NCBI GenBank assembly: GCA_038501625.1
Contig: JAZAYU010000005.1
Coordinates: 7,812,001-7,876,000 of the forward strand
Length of the DNA: 64,000 nucleotides
DNA from: Corbicula japonica
Lineage: Eukaryota; Mollusca; Bivalvia; Venerida; Cyrenidae
Reading direction: 5' to 3'
The notes under the pieces are model-generated. The model worked only from the letters and a program-made list of their open reading frames with translations. It was not told where the DNA came from and did no database searches. The position numbers and the translations under genes were made by a program. Of this stretch, positions 13,560 to 23,929 are shown piece by piece. Numbering within the stretch: the first letter of the stretch is position 1; each line of letters opens with the position of its first letter.

Positions 13560-16000
13560 TCTGTTAACTGCATGAACATGGAATACCAACAAACTACAAT
13601 CAACAATGATTTTCACTAGATATGTTTCTGTATCTTGGAATTGATTTGTGCTGAACTGTTAACATCGTTAGCACATGTCTGTGCTGGTGAATATGAACAG
13701 GGAATACCAAAAAACAACAATCAACAAGGATTTTCATTTGATATATTTCTGTATCTTGGTACTGATTTGTGCTGATCTGTTAACAGCATTAGCACATGTC
13801 TGTGCTGGTAAATATGAACAGGGAATACCAAAAAAACAACAATCAACAAGGATTTTCATTTGATATGTTTCTGTCTCTCGGTACTGATTTGTGCTGATCT
13901 GAAAACTGCATTAGCACATGTCTGTGCTGGGAAATATGAACATGAAACACAAACTACAATCAACAAGGATTTATTAAGATAAGTTTATGTACCTTGGAAC
14001 TGATTTGTGCTGATCTGTTAACTGCATTAGCACATGTCTGTTCAGGGAAATATAAAATAAAACATAAACAAGCTTAAACCATAGGATTTTTATCAGATAT
14101 GTTTCTGTACCTTGGTACTGATTTGTCCTGATCTGTAAACTGCATTAGCACATGTCTGTGCTGGGAAAAATAAACATGGAATATCAACAAACTTCAATCA
14201 ACAAGGATTTTCATAAGATATGTTTCTGTACCTTGGTACTGATTGGTGCTGATCTGTTAACTGCATGAACATGGAATACCAACAAACTACAATCAACAAG
14301 GATTTTCACTAGATATGTTTCTGTATCTTGTCAATGATTTGTGCTGAACTGTTAACATCGTTAGCACATGTCTGTGCTGGTGAATATGAACAGGGAATAC
14401 CAAAAAACAACAATCGACAAGGATTTTCATTTGATATATTTCTGTATCTTGGTACTGATTTGTGCTGATCTGTTAACAGCATTAGCACATGTCTGTGCTG
14501 GTAAATATGAACAGGGAATACCAAAAAAACAACAATCAACAAGGATTTTCATTTGATATGTTTCTGTCTCTCGGTACTGATTTGTGCTGATCTGAAAACT
14601 GCATTAGCACATGGGAAATATGAACATGAAACGCAAACTACAATCAACAAGGATTTATTTAGATAAGTTTATGTACCTTGGAACTGATTTGTGCTGATCT
14701 GTTAACTGCATTAGCACATGTCTGTTCAGGGAAATATAAACATAAAACATAAACAAGCTTTAACCATAGGATTTTTATCAGATATGTTTCTGTACCTTGA
14801 TACTGATTTGTGCTGATCTGTAAACTGCATTAGCACATGTCTGTGCTGGGAAATATGAACATGGAATACCAGCAAACTACAATCAACAATGATTTTCACT
14901 TGATATGTTTCTTTATCTTGGTACTGATTTGTGCTGATCTGTTAACAACATCAGCACATGTCTGTGCTGGGAAATATAAACATAAAACACCAACAAATAA
15001 CAATCAACAAGATATTTTTCTGTACCTTGGTACTGATTTGTGCTGATCCGTTAACTGCATTAGCACATGTCTGTGCTGGGAAAAATAAAGATGGAATATC
15101 AACAAACTTCAATCAACAAGGATTTTCATAAGATATGTTTCTGTACCTTGGTACTGATTTGTGCTGATCTGTTAACTGCATGAACATGGAATACCAACAA
15201 ACTACAATCAACAATGATTTTCACTAGATATGTTTCTGTATCTTGGAATTGATTTGTGCTGAACTGTTAACATCGTTAGCACATGTCTGTGCTGGTGAAT
15301 ATAAACAGGGAATACCAAAAAACAACAATCAACAAGGATTTTCATTTGATATATTTCTGTATCTTGGTACTGATTTGTGCTGATCTGTTAACAGCATTAG
15401 CACATGTCTGTGCTGGTAAATATGAACAGGGAATACCAAAACAACAACAATCAACAAGGATTTTCATTTGATATGTTTCTGTCTCTCGGTACTTATTTGT
15501 GCTGATCTGAAAACTGCATTAGCACATGTCTGTGCTGGGAAATATGAACATGAAACACAAACTACAATCAACAAGGATTTATTTAGATAAGTTTATGTAC
15601 CTAGGAACTGATTTGTGCTGATCTGTTAACTGCATTAGCACATGTCTGTTCAGGGAAATATTAACATAAAACATAAACAAGCTTTAACCAACAAGGATTT
15701 TTATCAGATATGTTTCTGTACCTTGGTACTGATTTGTGCTGATCTGTAAACTGCATTAGCACATGTCTGTGCTGGGAAATATGAACATGGAATACCAGCA
15801 AACTACAATCAACAATGATTTTCACTTGATATGTTTCTTTATCTTGGTACTGATTGGTGCTGATCTGTTAACAACATCAGCACATGTCTGTGCTGGGAAA
15901 TATAAACATAAAACACCAACAAATAACAATCAACAAGATATCTTTCTGTACCTTGGTACTGATTTGTGCTGATCTGTTAACTGCATTAGCACATGTCTGT
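13560..16000. repeat. Higher-order repeat block inside the satellite
   Basis: A marker monomer lacking 26 bp (GTTAACTGCAT joined directly to GAACATGG) recurs at about 13571, 14264 and 15179. It is each time followed by the same series of variants (CATCGTTAGC, then AACAGGGAATACCAAAA, then TCTCTCGGTAC). A second marker (TTAACAACATCAGCAC with a shortened CAAGATAT junction) recurs near 11665, 14945 and 15870. Multi-monomer blocks of about 690-925 bp have therefore been copied as units. Confidence 0.85.
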
Positions 16001-16650
16001 GCTGGGAAATATGAACAGGAAATACCAACAAACTACATTTAACAATGATTTTCAATAGATATGTTTCTGTATCTTGGTACTGATTTGTGCTGATCTGTTA
16101 ACTGTAGTAGCACATGTCTGTGCTGGGAAATATAAACATGGAACACCAACAAACTACAGTCAACAAGGATTTGCATTAAGTATGTTTTTGTACCTTGGTA
16201 CTGGTTTGTGCTGATCTGTTAACTGCATTAGCACATGTCTGTGCTGGTAAATATAAACATGGAACACCAACAAACTACAGTCAACAAGGATTTGCATTAA
16301 GTATGTTTCTGTACCTTGGTACTGATTTGTGCTGATCTGTTAACTGCATAAGCACATGTCTGTGCTGGGAAATATAAACATGGAACACCAACAAACTACA
16401 ATCAACAAGGATTTTCTCTCGATATGTTTCTGTACCTTGGTACTGATTTCCAAATCTACAAACTGTGTTAGAACATGTCTGTGCTGGGAAATATTAACAT
16501 TAAACAGCAACAGAAAATCACCATAAATACTTCCACAATACATGTATATGTTTCTGTGTGTTAGCACTAATGTCTGCTGATCTACAAACTGTATAAGCAC
16601 ATATCTGTGCAATATGAATAAATTAACATAAAATACTTCCACAACATATG

Positions 16651-17137
16651 TTTCTGTATTTTGATATAATTTTGTGACAGTTTAACACCAAAACTAATGC
16701 TAATATTTTTCACAAAATAAAAGCAAACTTGCATTACATAATTATGATTATTTGGTGGCAGCATTTAATTAAAGGTTATTATTGTTGTACTGCAACATAC
16801 ACATTGATTCTATTATGCAATAAACAGCATGAAACAGAGTTTAAATGATTTAAACATTTAATTCTTACTTTATTGATTAGTTTTTTGTTAATATGAGCCA
16901 TTATATTATAGATAGGAGTGGGACTTTGTCTTTTTTAAAACGCTCTCATCAGTGCAAGGGAGACTATCCAAACACAAAATTAATGACTATTACACTGCAA
17001 AAAAACTAAAAAAACATCTTGTTGAACTGACCAATATATACAGATATTTTGGCACAATTGTTAAAGCATTTTATTTCAAAAAGAAATGAAAGCTCTAAAT
17101 CTAACATTATTTTAGTGAAAAAAGTGAAAAACCTCTT
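16651..17137. other. AT-rich flank right of the satellite
   Basis: No gene or known element recognised. Confidence 0.4.
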
Positions 17138-17384
17138 TTAACCTTTTACTCACATATAGGCTTTCAACATGTGTGTAATCAGTGTAGATCCAGATCACCC
17201 TGCACATCTGTTCTGTCCAATCAGGATCTGCACTGTTAGCTTTTCAGTTAAAATTAACCTAAGGAATCAAAAAGCTAACAGTGTAGATCCTGATCAGATG
17301 CCACAGATGTGCCAGCTTATCTGGATCTACAATGTACACTGTTCACCCATGCCATAAAGGCGTATATATGGAGGAAAGGGTTAA
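17138..17384. mobile_element. TTAA-type 240-bp MITE, complete
   Basis: A full copy flanked by TTAA at 17138-17141 and 17381-17384. The ends are CCTTTTACTCAC and GGAGGAAAGGG. Family description at 47176-47418. Confidence 0.85.
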
Positions 17385-17410
17385 ATGAAGAAAGTCTTTC
17401 AAAAAGTATT

Positions 17411-17911
17411 TACATACATGCCATATTTCTGGAAAGCATTCCAGGGGATTTGGTTCAAAATTCCAGGGGATTCCGATATAATTCCAGGGGATTTTTTAAC
17501 GCGGCTAAACAAGCGGAATTTACTAGAAACTAAACTAAGATGCAATATTTAATATATTTATCCTCATTTATTTAAACAATATTTTTATTATGTTTTTTGT
17601 AACAGGGTGTCAGCACATAATAAAACTATATAAAACAAACACTATATGAACTGTCCGGCAAACTCTGATGTGCATAGCACAGACTAACATCAGTTAGAAC
17701 AATTATTTAAGTAAATTAACATGGACTTGGATGTTATTTTAACTTGCTGCAGATGCTGAGTTCGAACGCTCAACATATGGTCTCTGCAGTCAAACCGTTT
17801 TTCTTTATTTTTGTTAATTCCGGGGGATTTTCGTCTCCCGCCGGGGGGCCAGGGGATGGCTCTAAATTCCGGGGGATTTTTCCCCCCGCCGGGGGATATG
17901 GCATGTATGTA
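17411..17911. mobile_element. ~500-bp element with 15-bp inverted ends
   Basis: The ends TACATACATGCCATA (17411-17425) and TATGGCATGTATGTA (17897-17911) are perfect inverted repeats. Just inside both ends lie repeated CCAGGGGATT / CCGGGGGATTTT motifs (three near the left end, several near the right, with GCCGGGGGG runs). There is no transposase frame. The superfamily is not recognised. Confidence 0.55.
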
Positions 17912-17969
17912 TTTATAAATAAAAGGCGAACACAATTATTTACTCTGGCTTCTGATGTGATGAAAGGTA

Positions 17970-18145
17970 TACCCAGAGTAAATCCTGATCAGTTAGCACA
18001 TCTGTCGTCTCTGTTCTGGATCTACCCTGTTCAGATTCATTAGGTTATTTCTGACCATTAAGCAAACAGCGCAGGTCCAGATTGGACAGCACTAATGTGC
18101 CAGCTGATCTGGATCTACACTTGTTGCCCATACAGTAAAGTTTTA
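17970..18145. mobile_element. TTAA-type MITE, truncated copy
   Basis: Both internal half-palindromes are recognisable (ATCCTGATCAGTTAGCACAT and CCAGCTGATCTGGATCTACA). The terminal TTAACCC and GGGTTAA ends are lost. Confidence 0.65.
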
Positions 18146-18303
18146 AAAATGTTCAAGTGTGCAATAAAACTGATGGCAAAAATAAACAAAGGTCTTCATA
18201 AAAGGTCCTTGGATAATAAAGTAAAAACTGGAGACTGGTCTCTAAACTCTGGGCTTTTATAATGTGGTATCATTATATTTTGCTGGAATTTAATTTCTGC
18301 ATA

Positions 18304-18470
18304 CAGTCAAAATTGTATCAAGCAGCCACCCGAGGCAGTGACAAAAAGTGGCTGCTTAACAATGGTAGCTGTAAGATTAAGAACAAAATGTCAGTTTAGG
18401 ACATATTTAAACTGGCTGTTTAAGACAGGTGGTCGCTAAATGCAGGTGGCTGCTTAGGTAGGTTTAACTG
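18304..18470. mobile_element. Pogo-like CAGT/TA MITE
   Basis: Flanked by TA at 18302-18303 and 18471-18472. It starts CAGTCAAAATTG and ends GGTAGGTTTAACTG. Internally it carries AGCAGCCACC near one end and GGTGGCTGCT near the other, and the block ACAAAATGTCAGTTTAGGAC shared with 41800-41976. Confidence 0.7.
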
Positions 18471-18617
18471 TATTTCGGGATATGGGAAAGCATGAAAATT
18501 AAAAGCCCAGCAAAATCAAACCATTGAATATTGGAGAAGAATTCAAATGCATGAATTTACATGGAAGTGTCATCTATGTCTTTTGTGTAAAATTAAATGA
18601 TATTACAGTAGTCAGTT

Positions 18618-18690
18618 TGTAGACTGGATTCATTTTTAACCAATCAGCTGGTTGAGATTAGAGACTGTTCTCCAGTCTCAGTGTAATGAT
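18618..18690. mobile_element. Degenerate fragment of the 140-bp palindromic MITE
   Basis: The stretch AACCAATCAGCTGGTTGAGA followed by GAGACTGTTCTCCAGTCTCA matches the right arm of the palindromic family. The left arm is nearly lost. Confidence 0.5.
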
Positions 18691-18708
18691 AACTGAACAA
18701 GGACTTAC

Positions 18709-18804
18709 TTGATAATGTAAAACCTGTGTTGAGTAGACCTGACACATTGGTTGCTGCTGATGTTTTCAATACATGGCTAGGAGATGATCTACCTTGCAAT
18801 TTCC
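18709..18804 (-). CDS. Orphan coding-exon candidate (unidentified gene)
   Basis: On the minus strand an acceptor (CTTTTCAG) at 18805-18807 precedes a 96-nt block that ends at a consensus donor (GTAAGTCC, GT at 18708-18707). Only one frame is open through the block, reading KLQGRSSPSHVLKTSAATN then VSGLLNTGFTLS; the other two have stops. The serine/threonine-rich, low-complexity character gives no family. No partner exon of similar quality was found on either side. It could be an internal exon of a gene with very long introns, or chance. I cannot name a function. Confidence 0.33.
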
Positions 18805-18944
18805 CTGAAAAGATGGAAGACAGATCTCAAATAACACTGATATCTAAAATCATTTGTTAGAACAAAAAAATCATTATAAACAGTCAACAGCAGCACAGAT
18901 CCACCAGAGAAAAGCCTCTTTATTTATTTCAACAAAATAATGTA

Positions 18945-19040
18945 TTAATCCTTTACTTCATTGATAGGCCTTTTATGGGTGACCAATAAAGGATGTGCAG
19001 GCTGATCTGGATCTACTCTTGTCACCTATGGGATATGAGT
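18945..19040. mobile_element. TTAA-type MITE, internally deleted copy
   Basis: The left end (TTAATCCTTTACTTCATTGA) and the right internal palindrome (GGCTGATCTGGATCTACTC) are joined with the middle missing. Confidence 0.6.
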
Positions 19041-19523
19041 CTTATAGGCAATGCATCATACAAAATTATGTGCCCTATTATACTAGAAGTTCAGGGATAA
19101 ATTAATGCTTTCTAACTTTTTTCCATTTTAGTTGCTACAGCAATCTGAAATCTGCATGGAACAGAACAACCATCAAATAAACTAGTTGTTTTTTTTTTAG
19201 TTTAAACATATTTTATTAAATTAAGGTTTTAGAACTGTAATATTTGAGCCAAACATCGACTTAATCCGTTCCTTATTTGTGTTTTCCAAACGCCGATTCG
19301 TACGTTTCCGGTTGATACTTTTTTTTGTAACTGGAGACTACTCTTTAGGTTTTTCCCGCGATTATGACGTCATTAATTACTAAATCAAATAATAAAAAAT
19401 GCGGATATGAAATTGATGTAATATAAATAAAAATTTTCATAACAAATAATCAAAATAAGACTGTAGACAAGCAACACTCAGCAATGAATACATGTTATAT
19501 GAAATTGACATACATTGGATTAA

Positions 19524-19593
19524 TCCTCTGTGGCGCAAAGGTAGCGATCAAGACTTTCATTTTGACGGACCCGATTCAATCCTCGGGAGAGGA
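19524..19593 (+). pseudogene. tRNA-like sequence, probably a degenerate tRNA
   Basis: A 70-nt block has a near-complete acceptor pair (TCCTCTG with GAGAGGA, six of seven pairs). Its D-arm is GCGCAAAGGTAGCG, and it is followed by a TTTTTT run like a Pol III terminator. The anticodon arm (CAAGA, loop CTTTCA, TTTTG) pairs well only with a six-base loop, and the T-arm (CCCGA...TCGGG) only with an eight-base loop, so both are one base off a functional tRNA. TTC (Glu) sits where the anticodon would be. It is more likely a tRNA pseudogene or the head of a dead SINE than a working tRNA. Confidence 0.4.
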
Positions 19594-19599
19594 ACTTTT

Positions 19600-20820
19600 T
19601 TCCTTTTTCTTCTTTTTTTGCTAATTATTGTGACTTATTTTTTGGGGGAAAAAATGGTATAATCAATAGTTCTAAAATTCGGAAATAATTATTATTATTC
19701 TTCATCTTCATTTAGTAGCCATGAAAACTGAAATATTGTAATGATATTATTACAAAATACTGACTCTTTTATAACTAAAATATTTTGGAATCTATACTTT
19801 CATTTAGGCAAATGTTGCTATTTTATTGGTTCTATATTTGAACAGCATTTTTGTGATACTTGTCCTCAATAAAAGTAATTTTATGTGTTTGCACGATGAT
19901 TTTTCCCTATAAAAGAATGCTTGGTTGCTATGGTTACGGTTGCCAAAATTACTTTTTTTGAAGTTAAATTTTAACCAGCATAGCTAATTGTTTGCTTATT
20001 TCTTGTTTTTCAAAAAATTTAAGGGGGTATCAAAAAATGACCATTTGTAAACTAAGCCCTTTGGTTTTTGTGTTGTTTAACTGTTTGGTCAGGGCCTTAG
20101 GTACCTATTTTGTAGGCCAATAAAATGAAAATGAGACGATGAAGTGCTTTGTTTTTTTTATTATTGGATTCCATACACATTGCAGATAATCTTTATTTAT
20201 AACATAATTATTTTACTGCTTTAAACATGCACAAAAATCACAGATAAAAACTTGCTTAATTTTTGCAGCTCGGAAAATTGTGCATTTCCGAAGCTGGGGT
20301 GCACTAAAAAAAGTCAATTATAAAGTGTTAGAAATAAATTCTAAAAATAATACTTGTTTTTTCCTGCTCAGGTATGATGTCCTTTAACAATTAGCTTTTA
20401 CTTTACAAAATTTAACAAGGTTTGGAAGAAATAGAGATGAATTTAGCTTCTAGTATGTTTGATTTCAAGCCCACTTTTGAAACAGAGGGTCCCCTTCTAA
20501 AATACTGAATTTCCCGAATTACGCATGGTAAATGTTTTTTAAAACTCTTGTTTAGATGTCTAAATGGATGTACTTGGAAATGAAAACAACAAAATCCCAA
20601 TTTGCGAAAGTGCATATTACAGTTCTAAAACCTTAAACAGCATACAATACACAAGCAGATGGATAATAAGAAAAAGTCTATTCATGCAAACTACACCAAC
20701 ATCAGCGGGCGACCTTTTCCATATAATATTGCTAAAAAGTTTCATGAAAAATGATAAAAACTGCCTTTGTCTGGATAGATGTGTATTGAACCTGTGTAAA
20801 TGGGTGATTAACAGTTTTAT
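19600..20820. other. Non-coding AT-rich stretch
   Basis: No splice-bounded frame or known repeat was identified. Overlapping 60-90-codon frames near 20412-20839 on both strands show no domain and mutually shadow each other. Confidence 0.4.
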
Positions 20821-20822
20821 TA

Positions 20823-21812
20823 CAGTCGAATTGCGATAACTCGAAGTGCCAAGGGACCGACGATTTACTTCGAGTTATCGCGAACTTCGAGTTATCGCGA
20901 ACTTCGAGTTATCGCGACTTTGACTTTTCCAGAATACCATGCGGGTATTTAAAATGTAACGACGTGCAATTATTACAACACCATACGGTACGTACGTAAC
21001 AAATGTTTGTCGTAAAGTTTGCTCAATAAAACAAGATAATTATGTTTTAAATTATTTTATTACTCAGTTTTATTTCATGATTATATACAAAAAGATCGAC
21101 GAAGAAACAACATTTTAACTTAAGCTCGATTGTCTCCCGTTTACACTTCCGCTATACGCCTGTTTTCACGGTTGCCGACTTTCCATTTCAGCTATCCTCC
21201 CTGATAACCCGGGTCCTTCACTGAATTACTTTGAATAGAAAGATTAGTTGTTTTCCGATCCAGGTATCCTCCCAGTTACGCGGGCCCTTCGCTGGATTAC
21301 TCGGAAAAATGTATTAATAATTGTATTATTTTTCGTTATGCCGTATGCGAACTGTCGTTTGCTGATTGATACAAGCTGTAGAATACAGAATTCAGAAAAT
21401 TAAAGGACGTTTTATAGAAAGAAAAATTAACAACTCCAAGTGTTTGTTTGACACTAATTTGAGACAAATCACTCTTACTGTTTACTTCAAACTCATATCA
21501 CTACAATGACGTGCCACTAACAACACTTCTTAACAAGTTGGCAATAAACAAAAGACTTCGAACAACCACGTGGGAGGTGTGAAAAACTGCGTCAGTAAAT
21601 TTACTTCGAGTTATTGCGATTAAATTGTTCTTAATTCCTATTCAAGGGACTTATTCATATGTTCGAGATATCGCGAATTTCGAATTATCGCGCTTCGAGT
21701 TATCGCAACTTTTTTAGTTGAATATATAAGGAAAATTGACGGGACTGGCGGCCGACTTCGAGTTAAACCGTCATTTCGAGTTATCGGGTTTCGAGTTATC
21801 GCGATTCCACTG
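20823..21812. mobile_element. ~990-bp pogo-like non-autonomous transposon
   Basis: Flanked by TA (20821-20822 and 21813-21814), with inverted ends CAGTCGAATTGCGATAACTC and GAGTTATCGCGATTCCACTG. Inside each end the motif TTCGAGTTATCGCGA is repeated, three times just inside the left end and about five times in varied form between 21600 and 21800. The centre includes a pair of similar blocks, CTATCCTCCCTGATAACCCG and GTATCCTCCCAGTTACGCGG. No transposase frame remains. CAGT ends plus TA duplication suggest a pogo/Tigger relative. Confidence 0.75.
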
Positions 21813-21814
21813 TA

Positions 21815-23338
21815 TTTAATAAAATTTAACAATTAAATGGCTCTTAAAAAATCTGATGATATAAGATAACTGGGCAAATATTTAGCAGAATTTTCCAAAA
21901 TAAAACTTCTGAACTTATCTCAATTTGATAACAAATATGTGATGAATATTGTTAAACAATGTTGTTGTTATTACCTCCCTTTATTTAACAGAAATCCTTC
22001 CACAGTAGTATACTATAAGACACCTTCCTTTGCAAACATGAGGACATGTAGTTTTCCAAAAACTGATCACAAGTCAGATTATTGTTCACAAGCATATTGG
22101 TTTACAATTACATTAAAGCGGCATTACTTAAATTTATTCTGCTCTTGTATGAAATATTACATGTATTTGGAACTATAGGCACAAATTCGCAGCATTGGTT
22201 CCGGCTAATAAAATTTTAATTTACTAAAATAAATTTGGTTAGCGCGACTTAAAGCGAAAGTAGGATTTCGGAAACGTCACAGAAATCGAGATTGCGCATG
22301 AAGTGGTCTCTTCGTCAAAAATAGTTGCTAACTATACCTCCACTATATTTAGCTTCTTAAAAGTTTGTTAACTATAATTTAACAATATCATTGAAAATCC
22401 CGTCTATAAGAAAGAATTCAGACCTTTTGTGTTCTGTTAGAGTTTATATATTGGAGTCTATATGGACAAATATGATGTTTCAATAGTATATTCTTACTTA
22501 AGTTTAGGGCTGGGGATTTAATATTTTGAAATGTAATAATGACATTATTTTAAAAAAATCCAATTACTTAGAAAACTGAGGAAATATTGGACAGAACTTC
22601 CAGAATTTAATACACATTACTTGATCAGATTCAAGTAATTGAGTAAATTCTCTATCTATTCTCTATGTTTTCGTTATAACTTTCCCTTTATTAAAGTTAA
22701 CTATGAAATCTCCATTCACAAAGCCAATAGTGTCCCCGGGGCCTCCATCTGGGTAAATCTTTTAGAGGACCTCTAGAAAATGCACCATACCAAATATTAG
22801 CCCTCCTCGCAGATTAACATTTAACATTATTTTCATTTGATTGCTAGAGCACCAAGAATTCGGCATGAAAATTTGTCTAAGAAATATATTTAAAAAATTT
22901 GTGGCAACACAAGTCACATTACTGCGCCATTTTGAAATTGTCATGCCATTTCCTTTGATATTATTCCCTGACGAAGGTTTTTCAACCGAAATGCAGGAAA
23001 TAATATAATTACATGTATAACATTATTCGTGTTTGTGCAAATTAATTCCTCAATTTCTTAGAAATATATTAGTCCTTATATAATTTTATAAGAAAAAGTA
23101 AGCCATAATACAAAGTGAATTGCTACAAAGTTGCGAGAGAATCAGATAAAAAAAAAACTTAATAAAAACTTATTAACAAACTAAAAACTTTTAGCACAAA
23201 TTATCAAGGAGGTAAGCCCAACCACTTGCACTCCCAGTTTTCACCACTCTATAAGCCAGTCAAAAAGAAGAAGTCAAAAGCAGTATCAAAGCAATATGTA
23301 CTCTCTTTCATTTATTGTCAACAAATTTACTAAAAGAA
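21815..23338. other. Non-coding stretch
   Basis: No supported gene. The block near 22730-23010 resembles dispersed bivalve repeat sequence, but I cannot assign it to a family. Confidence 0.35.
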
Positions 23339-23455
23339 AAATATAGAAATATTTTAAAAAATATAGGAGAATATAGGAAATATACGAGGTCTTTCAGAAT
23401 ATAGGAGTTTAATCCAACATATAGGAGAAACATAAGAATATAGGAATCAGTTGAC
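23339..23455. repeat. Irregular ATATAGGA-rich repeat
   Basis: The octamer ATATAGGA or a close variant occurs about seven times with uneven spacing. Confidence 0.6.
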
Positions 23456-23704
23456 AGCCTGTATAAAGAAATTAAGAAAACAAATAGGAAATAATCTGCT
23501 GACAGTCAAAGGGAAGCAACTGCAGGTTTCTGAGTAAGCAAGTAAATTTCACAATGAAATCCATTTCTATCAGACATCTTTGTTTATAAAATAAACTTGC
23601 TAATTTTGCTCATATACAACGGAACAAGTTCTAAAACTGTGAACTTTGCATACGCTTATGTAGAGTAATTTTCTATTTCAATTGTCTATGATTTATTGGG
23701 ACAA

Positions 23705-23925
23705 CCCTCATATACAGTTTTATCTCATGTGTGACCAGTGTAGATCTAGATCAGCTTGCACATCCACACTGTTTGATCTGGATCTACACTGGCCACTTCT
23801 TGGTCAGAATAACCTAATGAATTGAAAACCAAAAAGTGTAGATCCTGATCGACACAGATGTGCCCGATGATCATCTGGTTATTTACTGGTTGCCCTTGGT
23901 TTTACAGCAATATACCATAAAGTAA
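23705..23925. mobile_element. TTAA-type MITE, diverged full-length copy
   Basis: The internal order of the family is kept (GTGTAGATCTAGATCAGC, GATCTGGATCTACACTGG, GTCAGAATAACCTAATGAAT, GTGTAGATCCTGATCG). Terminal TTAACCC ends are not intact. Confidence 0.65.
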
Positions 23926-23929
23926 ATGA

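Larger units (their letters stand above)
5855..16650. repeat. 121-bp satellite array, about 89 copies
   Basis: A head-to-tail array of ~10.8 kb. The unit reads, in segments, ACAAACTACAATCAACAAGG, ATTTTCATTTGATATGTTTC, TGTACCTTGGTACTGATTTG, TGCTGATCTGTTAACTGCAT, TAGCACATGTCTGTGCTGGG, AAATATGAACATGGAATACC. Each unit carries two dyads: GTACC-TT-GGTAC and AGCACA-TGTC-TGTGCT. Divergence between units is modest in the centre and greater at the edges. Because 121 is not a multiple of three, the many 60-87-codon frames shift at every unit and end in the same stops; they are not genes. No known centromere-box motif was recognised. Confidence 0.97.

Noticed and set aside
5900..16640. Dozens of 60-87-codon frames on both strands starting MSVLGNMNMEHQQTT and similar
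   Set aside because: They are the 121-bp satellite read in successive frames. The period is not a multiple of three and every frame hits the same stops, with no splice pattern joining units.
5855..16650. CRISPR-like regular spacing
   Set aside because: The whole 121-bp unit is repeated with no unique spacers, and the genome is eukaryotic.
17690..18043. Overlapping frames on both strands rich in Pro/Gly (PAGGPGDGSKF)
   Set aside because: They arise from the GGGGATT/CCGGGGG repeats of the 17.4-17.9 kb element and are open on both strands for compositional reasons.
19135..19184. Plus-strand terminal exon (acceptor TTTTTTCCATTTTAG, 17 codons to TAG)
   Set aside because: The polypyrimidine tract is good, but the frame is tiny, no upstream plus-strand exon was found and no poly(A) signal follows closely.
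22966..22993. Hammerhead-ribozyme-like core (CTGACGA, GGTT-TTTC-AACC stem, GAAA)
   Set aside because: The CTGANGA and GAAA boxes and a 4-bp stem II are present, but the flanks pair with each other and do not form separate stems I and III, and no UH cleavage site is placed correctly. A covariance-model search would settle it.
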